From: an uncultured Eubacteriales bacterium
GTDB taxonomy: Bacteria > Bacillota > Clostridia > Oscillospirales > Oscillospiraceae
Assembly (NCBI GenBank): GCA_900549865.1
Contig: URPU01000005.1
Span: forward strand, 1-44,714
Direction: 5' to 3'
Length of the DNA stretch: 44,714 nucleotides
Below, one piece after another: positions 1 to 8,125 of this stretch; position 1 is the stretch's first letter, and the number at the start of each line of letters is the position of its first letter. The translations under genes and the position numbers were made by a program. Under the pieces are notes generated by a model, which worked only from the letters and a program-made list of their open reading frames with translations, was not told the origin of the DNA and searched no databases.

Positions 1-78
1 ACTATTTTAATCCTACTTTGTCAATAGGTAAATGGCATGAATCTGTCGCGCCGCTGGGCAACTGCGGCGGTGTGCAGG

Positions 79-390
79 TCATTCCCTGCTGTCCGCGCCG
101 TTCAGTGCCAGCAGGCCGTCTATCATGCTCTCCAGCAGCGGCAGGTACTTTCCGTCTATCCTTTCTATCCTGTCCGCCAGCGCGGCGGCCTCCGTCCTCT
201 CCTCGCCGAACAGCACATAGTCCGCCGACAGTCCCAGCACGCCGCATATCTTCATCAGCATTTTTACGGATATCCCGGTCCTGCCGCGCTCCACCTCCGC
301 CATGTAGGAAACGCTCACATCCAGAAGCTCGGCAAACTTTTCGCGCGTGTAGCCGCGCTCTTCCCGCGCCTTTCTTATTCGCATATACAT
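79..390 (-). CDS. XRE-family helix-turn-helix regulator
   Basis: 103-residue cytoplasmic DNA-binding protein. An XRE/Cro HTH fills residues about 3-60: IRKAREERGYTREKFAELL, then SVSYMAEVERGRTGISVKML, followed by LGLSADYVLF, the usual end of the SinR/Xre fold. The remaining 40 residues are helical and resemble a short oligomerisation tail. The ATG at 390 is chosen because GAGGTGAT lies 6 nt upstream; an in-frame ATG at 384 is the alternative. The gene is divergent from the secreted repeat protein at 560, whose promoter region it could control, and ATCACC/GGTGAT inverted half-sites occur at 396-401 and 417-422. Target and inducer are unknown. Family call is secure; role is inference. Confidence 0.9.
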   Translation of the reverse strand: MYMRIRKAREERGYTREKFAELLDVSVSYMAEVERGRTGISVKMLMKICGVLGLSADYVLFGEERTEAAALADRIERIDGKYLPLLESMIDGLLALNGADSRE

Positions 391-559
391 ATACCATCAC
401 CTCAACTAACAGTATGGGTGATAGTGCCGTCTTTTAACATCAAGGTATTTTGTATGAAAAACATCTTGCATTGCTTGATGTTGAGTGTTAAAATGTTCCT
501 GCAATGTGTCAGAGTATATCGTCGGTATACATTATGTACAGAAAAAGAAGGGTTGGAGA
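391..559. promoter_or_regulatory. divergent intergenic region with inverted repeat
   Basis: Region between the XRE gene and the secreted repeat protein. AACATCAAG (436-444) and CTTGATGTT (474-482) form a 9-bp inverted repeat with a 29-nt loop, which could be an operator pair or an RNA hairpin. GGAG lies just upstream of the ATG at 560. I find no unambiguous -35/-10 pair. Confidence 0.4.
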
Positions 560-2527
560 ATGAAACTTAAAAAGCTGTTTTCGACGGTCATTGTAATGGT
601 GCTGCTTGTCTGCTACGTGCCTGCGCTTGCCTTTGCGGAGGAGTACGACCTCTCACAGGGCAGTATAGAGGTGTCGGCAGATGAGTCCGGCCAGTACGTT
701 TCTCAGGTGGACGCGGGCTTTGTGAACGTGACGCAAACCTCGCCCACCATCATTTCACAGAGCGACTCGGAGACGCCGACACAGAACACCATAAGCATTT
801 CCGCCACCGGCGGCGCAACGGCAGAGGTCACCCTCGACGGTGTGAATATTGACGAAAGCGGCACCGGCAACAACTATAACGGAGAGGGTGCCGTAACGGC
901 GGTCAGCGTAAGCCCGGATGAAGATTCCACCGTCATTATTGAGCTTGACGGGGAAAACACCGTGAAAAGCGGGCGCGGGCACGCCGGTGTTGAGAATAAC
1001 GACAGTAATCTTGTGATACAGGATGAAAACAAGGTTTCCGGCAGTCTTGATGCCACGGGAGGCGCTTACGCGGCCGGTATAGGCGGCGGATATGCAGAGG
1101 ACGGCGCAAACATCACTATCAACAGCGGCACTGTTAATGCCTCCTGCGGCGCAGAAAGCGCGGGTATAGGCGGTGGCCGCAATGGAAACGGAACAAATAT
1201 CACCATCAACGGCGGCAAAGTAACCGCCACCGGGCAAGCCGGTGCCGGGATAGGCGGCGGTTTAAAAGGCAATGGAGATAATATAACTATTAATGATGGC
1301 TCGGTCGTTGCTTCTTCCAATTCATACGGCGAGGGTGCCGGCATCGGCGGCGGCGAAGGTGGAAGCGGCTCAAATATAACGATAAACAAGGGGCACGTTA
1401 CGGCAGCAGGAGGAACGTCGGCCGCCGGCATTGGCGGCGGTGAAAATGGCAGCGGTGAACATATCAAAATCAACGGCGGCACAGTCATCGCAAAGGGTGG
1501 ATACTGGGGCTCCGGCATCGGCGGCGGCGCTTACGCTGCCGGGAAAGATATCATTATAAACGACGGCAATGTCACGGCAACCGGCGCTTCGCTTGGCGCC
1601 GGTATAGGCGGCGGCAGAGATGGCGATGGCTCTGACATTGTCATTAACGGCGGTGTCGTCACCGCAAACGGCGGAGGCGATGCCGCCGGCATTGGCGGCG
1701 GCATGCGGGCAAACGGAAAAAACATAACAATTACAGGCGGTACGGTCAATGCAACAGGCGGACAGCATGGGGCCGGTATAGGCGGCGGTACTCTGGCGAA
1801 CGGAAGCGGTATTAGAATATCCGGCGGTGAAGTCACTGTTATGGGCGGCACCAGCGCTGCAAGCATCGGCGGCGGCAGTGATTATGGTGTGGCCTTTAAA
1901 TCTGGCGATCAATACAGAGGGCGCGGCAGCGATGTGACCATCTCCGGTGACGCCCATGTGAAGGTCATCAAAAATGCATGGATGATCATCAATGACGAAT
2001 ACGGCAACAAGCATGGGCATGGCGCATGGATCGGCGACGGCGGCTCTTCGGACGACCCTATACACGGCACGGAAATTGAGCCTGATACATCCAAGCTTAC
2101 CGTCAACGGTTGGGTAGAATACTGGAATCAGTACGCAAAGGAATACGATCATAATATCACCGGCACATATGTTCCTCCCGAGCCCGTTCTGCCTGTGGCC
2201 AGCGCGCCCGAGTATTCGCCGCTGTTCCGCATCGTTGACGCAAACGGCGCGGACCTCGGTCACAGCGCAGTCATTGAAAACGGCGTCCTCACGATAACGG
2301 CGGCGCACGACTTCGCGGTGTTGACCGGGGCGCTGTCTGGTGTTGACGCGCTCATGCAGCAGGGCATTGGTACCATCGTCTTTATTACCTCCGGTGTGGG
2401 TTCTGCTTTTGAGCTGTCCGCACTCCGTGCCGCGGGTTCTGCTTCGGATATATTCCGCCTCACGCACGATGGCGAAGCCGTGACGCTTACATTGGATGGC
2501 GAAGCCCTTGACGGCGTGTTGAAATGA
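560..2527 (+). CDS. secreted IGGG-repeat (beta-helix type) protein
   Basis: 655 residues with a Sec signal peptide (residues 1-26, KLKK, hydrophobic core, cleavage near AFAEE). Residues about 172-470 are ten tandem repeats of about 28 residues with the pattern AGIGGG-x6-G-x-NITINGG-x-VTATGG. The even spacing and alternating NITIN strands suggest a right-handed parallel beta-helix or adhesin-like surface. Repeat 10 is longer and degenerate. A PPEPVLP linker leads to a C-terminal domain of about 120 residues rich in short hydrophobic strands. There is no LPXTG sorting signal, C-terminal membrane segment or SLH motif, so release or non-covalent attachment is likely. Similar repeats occur in predicted carbohydrate-binding surface proteins of Clostridia, but the ligand is unknown. 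The start at 560 has GGAG 5 nt upstream and yields a clean signal peptide; longer N-terminal extensions do not. Confidence 0.85.
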   Translation: MKLKKLFSTVIVMVLLVCYVPALAFAEEYDLSQGSIEVSADESGQYVSQVDAGFVNVTQTSPTIISQSDSETPTQNTISISATGGATAEVTLDGVNIDESGTGNNYNGEGAVTAVSVSPDEDSTVIIELDGENTVKSGRGHAGVENNDSNLVIQDENKVSGSLDATGGAYAAGIGGGYAEDGANITINSGTVNASCGAESAGIGGGRNGNGTNITINGGKVTATGQAGAGIGGGLKGNGDNITINDGSVVASSNSYGEGAGIGGGEGGSGSNITINKGHVTAAGGTSAAGIGGGENGSGEHIKINGGTVIAKGGYWGSGIGGGAYAAGKDIIINDGNVTATGASLGAGIGGGRDGDGSDIVINGGVVTANGGGDAAGIGGGMRANGKNITITGGTVNATGGQHGAGIGGGTLANGSGIRISGGEVTVMGGTSAASIGGGSDYGVAFKSGDQYRGRGSDVTISGDAHVKVIKNAWMIINDEYGNKHGHGAWIGDGGSSDDPIHGTEIEPDTSKLTVNGWVEYWNQYAKEYDHNITGTYVPPEPVLPVASAPEYSPLFRIVDANGADLGHSAVIENGVLTITAAHDFAVLTGALSGVDALMQQGIGTIVFITSGVGSAFELSALRAAGSASDIFRLTHDGEAVTLTLDGEALDGVLK

Positions 2528-2577
2528 TAACTCGTGCCGTCATGACCTGAAATTTTGCGGAAACTTGATGAAACGAC

Positions 2578-2612
2578 AAAGCCCGGAATCGTTGAGATTC
2601 CGGGCTTTTTGT
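2578..2612 (+). terminator. rho-independent terminator after the repeat protein
   Basis: A perfect 13-bp stem, AAAGCCCGGAATC paired with GATTCCGGGCTTT, with a GTTGA loop, followed by a T run. It lies 50 bp after the stop of the secreted repeat protein. Confidence 0.92.
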
Positions 2613-2675
2613 AATTATCAGCACGATCCTGGGCGGTTCAACCTGACAAGAGGGTTCGTTTCCGGCAGCTTGTAC

Positions 2676-3869
2676 TCAGTGCGCCGCGTTGTATTTTTCT
2701 ATCGCGTCCGCGAGGATGTCCATGGCGCGCTCAATGTCCTCTTCCTTCAGCACGTAGGCCATGCGCACCTCGTTCTTCCCCTTTCCGGGCGTGGCATAGA
2801 ACGGCTCTCCGCAGGAAAACATCACCGTTTCGCCGTTGTTGTCATACTCGGTCAGAAGCCATGTCTGGAACTTGTCCGCGTCATCGACCGGCAGCGCCGC
2901 CATGACGTAGAACGCGCCCTCGGGCTTTTCACACACGACGCCCGGAATGGTCTTGAGCTTGGCCAGCATCGCGTCGCGGCGGCGCATGTATTCCTCGCGC
3001 ACGGCGGCGAAATACTCCGGCCCCACGGTGTACAGCTGCGCGGCCGCTATCTGATCGACCGTAGACACGCACAGGCGGCACTGGCACCACTTCATGCACT
3101 GGCTCATAAATTCGGCGTTCTTGGAAATGAGTATTCCTATCCGCGCCCCGCAGGCGGAGAAGCGCTTGGACACGGAGTCGATAACTATCACATTATCCTC
3201 GTACCCCTTGAACTGCAGCGCGCTCATCAGCGGTCCGCCGGCGTAGACGAACTCTCTGTACACCTCGTCGCATATCACGAACAGCCCGTGCTCGCGCGCG
3301 ATATCCAGCATCAGCTTAAGCTCGTCGCGGCTGAGAACGTTGCCCGTGGGGTTGCCGGGATTTGTGAACAGAATGGCGCGGGTATGCTCATTTATGCACG
3401 CCTCCACTCTCTCCCGCACGGCGTAGCGGTAGCCCTCCTCCGGGCAGGTCGGTATCGGGCGGATGGCCGCGCCCGTGAGCGTCACCGCCGTGGCGTAGTT
3501 GGGATAGAACGGCTCCGGCACGAGTATCTCGTCGCCGTCGTCGAGGATGCTTGCCATTGTCATTTGCAGCGCCTCGCTGCCGCCCGTGGAGATGAGCACG
3601 TCGCCCCTGTCGAGCGTGACGCCGATCTTGTCATAGTAACCGCGCACCGCGTCTATCAGCACGTTTTCCCCGGCAGAAGGCGCGTATTCAAGCACCGGCG
3701 CGCTGAACGCGCGTATCGCGTCGAAGTATGCCTCCGGCGTGGCGATGTCTGGCTGTCCGATGTTCAGGTGATATATCTTCATGCCGCGCTCTTCGGCCGC
3801 GGCGGCCGCGCCCGCAAACTTGCGCATGGGCGACAGCCCGCATTTTTCCATCTTTGCTGAGAACTTCAT
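2676..3869 (-). CDS. class I/II PLP-dependent aminotransferase
   Basis: 397 residues, the usual length for the aspartate aminotransferase fold (AAT superfamily, fold type I). Visible signatures: substrate-side IGQPD near residue 38, PLP phosphate region STGGSEA (94-100), FTNPGNPTG (168-176) with the ring-contacting Asn, DEVY (201-204), the Schiff-base lysine K235 in SVSKRFSACG, and the carboxylate-binding arginine in NEVRMAY near 367. Expected reaction is transfer of the amino group of an L-amino acid to 2-oxoglutarate. Substrate cannot be read from sequence. It is monocistronic, transcribed with the downstream peptidase operon's orientation but separated from it by 284 bp containing a hairpin. 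Confidence 0.93.
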   Translation of the reverse strand: MKFSAKMEKCGLSPMRKFAGAAAAAEERGMKIYHLNIGQPDIATPEAYFDAIRAFSAPVLEYAPSAGENVLIDAVRGYYDKIGVTLDRGDVLISTGGSEALQMTMASILDDGDEILVPEPFYPNYATAVTLTGAAIRPIPTCPEEGYRYAVRERVEACINEHTRAILFTNPGNPTGNVLSRDELKLMLDIAREHGLFVICDEVYREFVYAGGPLMSALQFKGYEDNVIVIDSVSKRFSACGARIGILISKNAEFMSQCMKWCQCRLCVSTVDQIAAAQLYTVGPEYFAAVREEYMRRRDAMLAKLKTIPGVVCEKPEGAFYVMAALPVDDADKFQTWLLTEYDNNGETVMFSCGEPFYATPGKGKNEVRMAYVLKEEDIERAMDILADAIEKYNAAH

Positions 3870-3885
3870 TGATATCGCTCCTTCT

Positions 3886-3962
3886 TTATATATTTGCAGG
3901 GTAGTTGAGGATGCATGGGCATTTTCTGCCCTTCAAAACCGCGTGCTCTTGTTGAGCAAGGA
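3886..3962. repeat. degenerate end of the 382-bp TIR element
   Basis: This stretch aligns with the end of the element at 10063-10444. Shared blocks include GAGGA-G-ATGG-C, TTTTCTGCCC-TCAAAACCG and AAGGAC in the same order and spacing, with roughly one mismatch in four. It looks like an old remnant of the same family in the leader of the aminotransferase gene. Confidence 0.55.
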
Positions 3963-4046
3963 CTGGTTTTAAATTGTTATAGATTCTATCACAGCATCCC
4001 GGCGCTATCAATAAAAAATAAAATTTTAACCATGTGAAGTGTGAAA

Positions 4047-4080
4047 CCGGCAGAGGCTGATACATCTCAGTCTCTGCCGG
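4047..4080 (-). terminator. hairpin at the end of the M29/AroM/DUF1177 operon
   Basis: Inverted repeat CCGGCAGAG / CTCTGCCGG with an inner CTGA/TCAG extension. Read on the minus strand it lies 74 bp after the M29-like stop. The following T run is short (GTTTCAC), so termination may be weak. Confidence 0.6.
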
Positions 4081-4153
4081 ATATGGATATTAATATGCTG
4101 TTTTCAGGCGGCTTTCACATACAATGCACAGCGCATAGTCATTACGCCGTCTC

Positions 4154-5095
4154 TCACACCAAAAACTCGCCGTGGTCTATTATCTTCCGCCCGTCGAGGT
4201 AGAGCGTCGGCTTGAGGATTATGCCGTCCATATGGCAGTCGGCCTTGTTCGTGCCGCCGAAGGAGGTGTTCGTGCCGAAGGCGATGTGCACCGTGCCGTA
4301 AACCTTCTCGTCCTCAAGGATTATGCCGTTGAGTATGGCGGCCATGTTCGTGCCGATGCCAAGCTCACCCAGCGTGGAGTTGCGCTCATTCGCCAGCAGT
4401 ATGCCGAGCTTTTCGCTGCCCTCGCCGGTGATGGCGCGCAGCCGCCCATCCCGGACCGTCACATGCAGCGGCGTGCTCAGCTTGCCCACGCCGACCATGG
4501 AGCCGTCTATTATCATTTCCCCGTTTGAGCCGTCCTCCAGCGGGGCAATGTACGCCTCGCCCGAGGGGAGGTTGCCGCTCTTCCCCTTTTCGCGGTATAC
4601 GCCGGGGCTGGGCACGCCGTCGCGCCCGGCAAGTGCCAGCGTCAGGCGGCAGCCGTCCTTCTCTATCACGGCCTCCGACGCCGCCGTCAGCAGCGCCGTG
4701 ACGCGCGCGGTAAGCTTCTCCACCTCGTCATAGTCGGCGGTCATCGCCCCGCGGGAGAACATTTCCTCCGTTATGCCCGGCATGGTGGCGATGCGCGCCC
4801 CGGCCTTGACGGCGTTTATGCGCGCGTTCGTATGCGTGAGCGACTTTGCCGTGGGGCATACGACGATATCCGCCGCCTTCATCGCCGCCGCGACGGTCTC
4901 CGGCGGCTCCTGCCCGCTGACCTCGCGCTCCTTCATCACAAGCAGCATTGCCTCGCAGCCAAGCTCCTTGCCGGCCTCGTATATCGCCGTGCCTATCTTC
5001 ACGCGGCTGTCGTCGGTGATGACCAGCAGCGTCTCGCCCGGCTTCGCAGCCAGGCAGGACGTCAGCATGTTTTTCGCAGTTTCTCTAAGCTCCAT
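4154..5095 (-). CDS. M29-like aminopeptidase (aminopeptidase T family)
   Basis: 313 residues, about 60-100 shorter than classical M29 aminopeptidases. The metal-site blocks of the family are visible: NLPSGEAYIAP near 176, LGELGIGTN near 243, and HIAFGTN followed by KADCHMDGI near 270-290, which supply Glu, Glu, His, His and Asp ligands. M29 enzymes release N-terminal residues from peptides; relatives in the same fold open aromatic rings (NicX-type dioxygenases), so peptide cleavage is likely but not certain. It is the last gene of a three-gene operon, 10 bp after AroM, and shares the IclR-type control of that operon. The ATG has no strong SD, and translation may be coupled to AroM. Confidence 0.8.
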   Translation of the reverse strand: MELRETAKNMLTSCLAAKPGETLLVITDDSRVKIGTAIYEAGKELGCEAMLLVMKEREVSGQEPPETVAAAMKAADIVVCPTAKSLTHTNARINAVKAGARIATMPGITEEMFSRGAMTADYDEVEKLTARVTALLTAASEAVIEKDGCRLTLALAGRDGVPSPGVYREKGKSGNLPSGEAYIAPLEDGSNGEMIIDGSMVGVGKLSTPLHVTVRDGRLRAITGEGSEKLGILLANERNSTLGELGIGTNMAAILNGIILEDEKVYGTVHIAFGTNTSFGGTNKADCHMDGIILKPTLYLDGRKIIDHGEFLV

Positions 5096-5105
5096 TTCAA
5101 GCTCC

Positions 5106-5801
5106 TTACGCTATAGTCGTATCCACGTCCGTCAGCTCCGACACGACGCGCGCCAGCAGCGTGCGCGGCAGAACGGCGCGCTTGCCGCTCTCCCTGACGA
5201 ACATATTTTTCATTTCCTGTGTAAAGCCTATGCAGTCCAGCACGATGAGGTCGCCCGGAAGCTCACGGCAGCGCAGCGCCGCCTCATGCAGCGCATCCCA
5301 CTCGCCGTATGGCGACGCCGCGATCGATGTGCACTTTTTCACATAGCCCTGCCACTTCTCCGTGTTCTGCTCAAGCTGCATCGGCGACGGCGTGACGGCG
5401 ATGATCTCCGACGCCGCCGTCAGCAGCGGCACCGTTTTGTGCAGCAGGTCGCACGGGAATATCATCGGCACGCGGGAAGTCAGCGTCTCCGGGAAGCGCC
5501 CCGTGCAGAACACCATTATCGCCGCCGCGCCCTCGCGCTCAAGCTCGCATATGCCGTTTTGCAGCCTGTCCACTATAAAGCTTTCGCCGAAGGTGACGCT
5601 GCTGCCGTCGCAAAGCCGCGACACCAGCACATAGTCGTCCCCGCGCGGGGCGAAGCGCGCGATATCCTCACGCGTCAGCCCGTCCAGCGCGCCGCGCTCT
5701 ATAAGCTCTATCTTCCCCTGAAATATGGGCAGTATATCCCCCGTCACATCCGTGCGCGGCGACTGCCCCACGGTTATCGCGCCGATCTTCATCTCGCGCA
5801 T
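5106..5801 (-). CDS. aroM: AroM family protein
   Basis: 231 residues matching the AroM family: N-terminal IGAITVGQSPRTDVTGD, then ERGALDGL, and two conserved cysteine motifs, MVFCTGRFPE near 134 and LDCIGFTQEMK near 203. The paired cysteines and the general layout resemble the Asp/Glu racemase superfamily, so an amino-acid racemase or lyase activity is possible; no activity is established that I can cite. E. coli AroM is of unknown function. GGGAGG sits 8 nt before the ATG at 5801. It lies between DUF1177 (3-bp gap) and the M29-like gene (10-bp gap). Confidence 0.88.
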   Translation of the reverse strand: MREMKIGAITVGQSPRTDVTGDILPIFQGKIELIERGALDGLTREDIARFAPRGDDYVLVSRLCDGSSVTFGESFIVDRLQNGICELEREGAAAIMVFCTGRFPETLTSRVPMIFPCDLLHKTVPLLTAASEIIAVTPSPMQLEQNTEKWQGYVKKCTSIAASPYGEWDALHEAALRCRELPGDLIVLDCIGFTQEMKNMFVRESGKRAVLPRTLLARVVSELTDVDTTIA

Positions 5802-5804
5802 GGC

Positions 5805-6746
5805 TCAGTCCTCCCGGCCCAGCGTCTGAATGTGGTTCATCGTGCCGTACAGCTTCTGTATCCGGGCAAACTCCTCCTCGTCGTAGAAGCTCACCTCGCC
5901 CCGGCCGTAGGCCTTGGCGACCTCCAGCATGAAGCGCGCGGCCTCCTCCACGTCGGTATAATGGCTTGCGCCCGTGCCGCAGCCGGGAACGGCGGTCTCC
6001 GTCGTGATGGCGACGCCGACGACAGGCGCGTTCGTGGCCGTGCTGGGCTGGAGGATGCTGTTGAGGTGGTACAGCCCGTTGCCGTAGGGGGTGATATCCT
6101 GCACCGTCAGCGGGAACACATAGGGCAGACGCCCGGTCGTGCGCTGCATGACCTCCAGCAGGTCCTCCGACGTCTTGAGGATGTAGCCCTCCTTGACCGT
6201 CGGGGATATCGCAAAGCCGCGGGTGTTTATCACGCGGTTGCCCTTCGTCGTGTCAACGGACAGCACCGCGTCCAGATCCGGCGTGACCTCCGCGCGGTTG
6301 ACCTGCGCCATCTCCACCGGGGAGCCCATGAACGGCACCGGCTTGTGCGGCTGGGTCGGGGCGTCGGGGCAGATATGGGTGGAAATGAACACGTCGCCGG
6401 GAAGGAAGTCGCCCTTCATGCGCATGTCCAGCAGCTTCGCCGCCACGGTCAGCGCGACCAGCGCGCCGTCGCCGTCGGAAACATAGCCTATCATCTCCGG
6501 TCTCGCGCCTATCGCGCCGAGGCGGCCGAGTATGCCTATCGTGGGCGCAGTGCCGCCGGCGGCCTTGCCGTTCGTGCCGGGGATGCGGATCTTGACCATG
6601 TCGGTCTTGCCGCGCGGCCCGACAAGGGGGCTGACCTCCACATCGGCCTTGGGGTCTATACCTCTGAGATAATCCGCGATGTCCGCGCCGCAGGCGGTGC
6701 TGCTGTCCAGCAGGTCAAAAACCTCGATAAGCTGTTTAATAAGCAT
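5805..6746 (-). CDS. DUF1177 family protein, possible metallohydrolase
   Basis: 313 residues from the chosen start. It belongs to the DUF1177 family typically found beside AroM and OPT transporters. Visible conserved blocks are GYVSDGDGAL, STHICPDAPTQPHKP, LSVDTTKGN, TTETAVPGCGTG and ASHYTDVEEAARF. The H/D/E/H pattern resembles co-catalytic metallopeptidases of the M20/M42 type, which is my inference. The ATG at 6746 has AGGAGA 8 nt upstream. A longer frame to 6809 would overlap the -10 element at 6805-6810 and is rejected. First gene of the operon. Confidence 0.85.
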   Translation of the reverse strand: MLIKQLIEVFDLLDSSTACGADIADYLRGIDPKADVEVSPLVGPRGKTDMVKIRIPGTNGKAAGGTAPTIGILGRLGAIGARPEMIGYVSDGDGALVALTVAAKLLDMRMKGDFLPGDVFISTHICPDAPTQPHKPVPFMGSPVEMAQVNRAEVTPDLDAVLSVDTTKGNRVINTRGFAISPTVKEGYILKTSEDLLEVMQRTTGRLPYVFPLTVQDITPYGNGLYHLNSILQPSTATNAPVVGVAITTETAVPGCGTGASHYTDVEEAARFMLEVAKAYGRGEVSFYDEEEFARIQKLYGTMNHIQTLGRED

Positions 6747-6759
6747 TTTTGCCGTCTCC

Positions 6760-6796
6760 TTTCCTGTTATCGGAATTGTTGTGTTTTTATCGGAAT
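6760..6796 (-). promoter_or_regulatory. candidate IclR operator of the DUF1177 operon
   Basis: Read on the minus strand: half-site ATTCCGATAA, a 10-bp gap, then palindrome ATTCC-GATAACA-GGAAA. It lies about +2 to +38 relative to the predicted start of transcription, between the promoter and the SD. The same 10+10+17 layout is found before the OPT gene at 8126-8162. Confidence 0.65.
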
Positions 6797-6804
6797 ATGT
6801 GTAT

Positions 6805-6834
6805 ATCATACACGGCGCGGCCTTATTTTGTCAA
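6805..6834 (-). promoter_or_regulatory. sigma-A type promoter of the DUF1177 operon
   Basis: TTGACA at 6834-6829, an 18-nt spacer and TATGAT at 6810-6805 on the minus strand. Confidence 0.75.
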
Positions 6835-6877
6835 CACAAAAGGCGGAAATAATTTTACATTATTATATTCGTGCCGG

Positions 6878-6906
6878 TTGACAATTTGCGGCAAACTTGG
6901 TACTAT
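6878..6906 (+). promoter_or_regulatory. sigma-A type promoter of the IclR gene
   Basis: TTGACA (6878-6883), 17-nt spacer, TACTAT (6901-6906). The spacer length and -10 sequence equal those of the OPT promoter. Confidence 0.75.
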
Positions 6907-6915
6907 TCTCTCTGG

Positions 6916-6932
6916 ATTTCTATATCAGGAAT
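6916..6932 (+). promoter_or_regulatory. candidate autoregulatory IclR operator
   Basis: ATTTC-TATATCA-GGAAT, the same arm-N7-arm form as the palindromes at 6760-6776 and 8146-8162, starting about 10 bp after the -10 element. The upstream half-site seen in the other two is absent. Confidence 0.5.
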
Positions 6933-6986
6933 AATGCCGTGGCCGCGCGTGCCGCCGCCCGGCTGTGTTAAAGGACCGTAAATATT

Positions 6987-7757
6987 TTGGAAAGAAACAG
7001 CAGCAATGTCAGCTACCTGCAAACCGCAGGCCGCGCGCTGGAAATACTCAATATGTTCCAGACGGAAAACTCCCTCTCGCTCAACGCCATCGCAAAGGGG
7101 CTGGGCGTCGGCACCACCGTGGCGTACAGGCTGGTGTACACCCTGACGGCGGAGGGCTTTCTGCATCAGGACGCCGCTTCAAAGCAGTACATGCTCGGCG
7201 ACAAGGCGATGATCCTCGGCTTCTGCGCCGTGTACCGCAACGACGTCAAGCGCATCGCACACGACCTTATCTGGCAGTTTTATGAGCAGACGGGCTACAG
7301 CATGACCATGACCATGCTGTGCGACATGAAAAGCCTCTGCATCGAGCATATCCTCTCCTCCCGGACAGGGCTGACGACGACGATGTTCACCGGCGGGCTG
7401 TACCCGCTGCACAAGGGCGCGTCCAACCGCGTGCTGCTGGCCTTCATGCCGGAGGATGAGCGCGAGGCCTACCTTGCCGGGCTCGGCATGGCGGCGGAGG
7501 ATGAGGCGCGGCTGCGCGCAAGTCTAGACCTCGCCCGGCGGCGGGGGTACGACTTCACGAAGAACGATATGCCCGGCGGGCTTTTCGCCATCGGCTTCCC
7601 CGTGTTCAACTCCGCCAACCGTCTCGTTGCGGGCATAAGCTGCGGCGGCCGCTCCGTGGACATGACGGAGGAGCTGCTCGACAGGATGCTGGGCGAGGCG
7701 CGCGCACTGGCCCTGCAGATAAACAACCGCATGGGCGCGACCTGCGTGGAGTTCTGA
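6987..7757 (+). CDS. IclR-family transcriptional regulator
   Basis: 256 residues with the two-domain layout of the family: winged HTH at about 8-65 (YLQTAGRALEILNMF ... LSLNAIAKGLGVG ... RLVYTLTAEGFLHQD) and an effector-binding GAF-like domain at about 80-250 with LHKGASNRVLLAFMP and RRRGYDFTKNDMPGG. The start is TTG at 6987, with AAAGGA 12 nt upstream; the HTH begins directly after it and no ATG fits. It is divergent from the DUF1177 operon and reads toward the OPT transporter. Matching operator-like repeats occur at its own promoter and at those two, so it is the probable local regulator. The effector may be a peptide breakdown product. Confidence 0.9.
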   Translation: MERNSSNVSYLQTAGRALEILNMFQTENSLSLNAIAKGLGVGTTVAYRLVYTLTAEGFLHQDAASKQYMLGDKAMILGFCAVYRNDVKRIAHDLIWQFYEQTGYSMTMTMLCDMKSLCIEHILSSRTGLTTTMFTGGLYPLHKGASNRVLLAFMPEDEREAYLAGLGMAAEDEARLRASLDLARRRGYDFTKNDMPGGLFAIGFPVFNSANRLVAGISCGGRSVDMTEELLDRMLGEARALALQINNRMGATCVEF

Positions 7758-7825
7758 CGCGCTTCCCCTCCGGGGCATTTGTTCGCCTATTATCTATTGT
7801 ACAGTCATTCCGACCCCGGCCAGCT

Positions 7826-8018
7826 TGTCGAAAAAGCCTCGCAGAGTTTCGCGTCCGCAGACGCGAAAGAGGTATTATCCGTTTTCTGCCGCGACATGTG
7901 CGTGGCAGAAAACTCTTTGCGCGGAGTGAGCGTCGAATCGTCCGCTGACAGCGGACGACAGAGGCGCAGAACGCAGCGACGCTTTCTCGAAAAAGCGGCA
8001 AAAGCCACTTTTTCGACA
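7826..8018. repeat. hairpin-rich element with short terminal inverted repeats
   Basis: TGTCGAAAAAG at 7826-7836 and its complement at 8008-8018 bound a 193-bp sequence holding three perfect hairpins: TTTCGCGTC/GACGCGAAA (7847-7868), TTTTCTGCC/GGCAGAAAA (7882-7912) and TCGTCCGCT/AGCGGACGA (7938-7958). No reading frame of interest. It could be a small non-autonomous transposable element or a structured RNA; a different family from the 382-bp element. Confidence 0.55.
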
Positions 8019-8025
8019 GTCTCAT

Positions 8026-8054
8026 CATTCCGGCTTCGGCCGGAATGTTTTTTT
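8026..8054 (+). terminator. TTCG-tetraloop terminator
   Basis: CATTCCGGC, TTCG loop, GCCGGAATG, then seven T. A textbook intrinsic terminator that separates the IclR transcript from the OPT promoter 33 bp downstream. Confidence 0.92.
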
Positions 8055-8086
8055 ACGCCTTCGACAAAATTTTTCGTTCAAAATTA

Positions 8087-8115
8087 TTGACAAATTGTGA
8101 ATTATCGAATACTAT
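8087..8115 (+). promoter_or_regulatory. sigma-A type promoter of the OPT gene
   Basis: TTGACA (8087-8092), 17-nt spacer, TACTAT (8110-8115). Confidence 0.78.
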
Positions 8116-8125
8116 TGTTTTAATG

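Noticed and set aside
1072..1980. Tandem DNA repeat or CRISPR-like array
   Set aside because: The 84-90-bp periodicity comes from a protein repeat with varied codons, in frame throughout; no spacers or cas genes.
1370..2467. Antisense frame through the IGGG-repeat protein
   Set aside because: Its apparent repeats are only the complement of the real repeats; no start signal.
6396..6430. Separate downstream start for DUF1177
   Set aside because: Conserved family blocks begin well before this point, and AGGAGA supports the ATG at 6746.
4773..6881. A 702-codon frame antisense to M29/AroM/DUF1177
   Set aside because: Mirror of three well-supported genes; low-complexity Arg/His/Ala composition and no SD.
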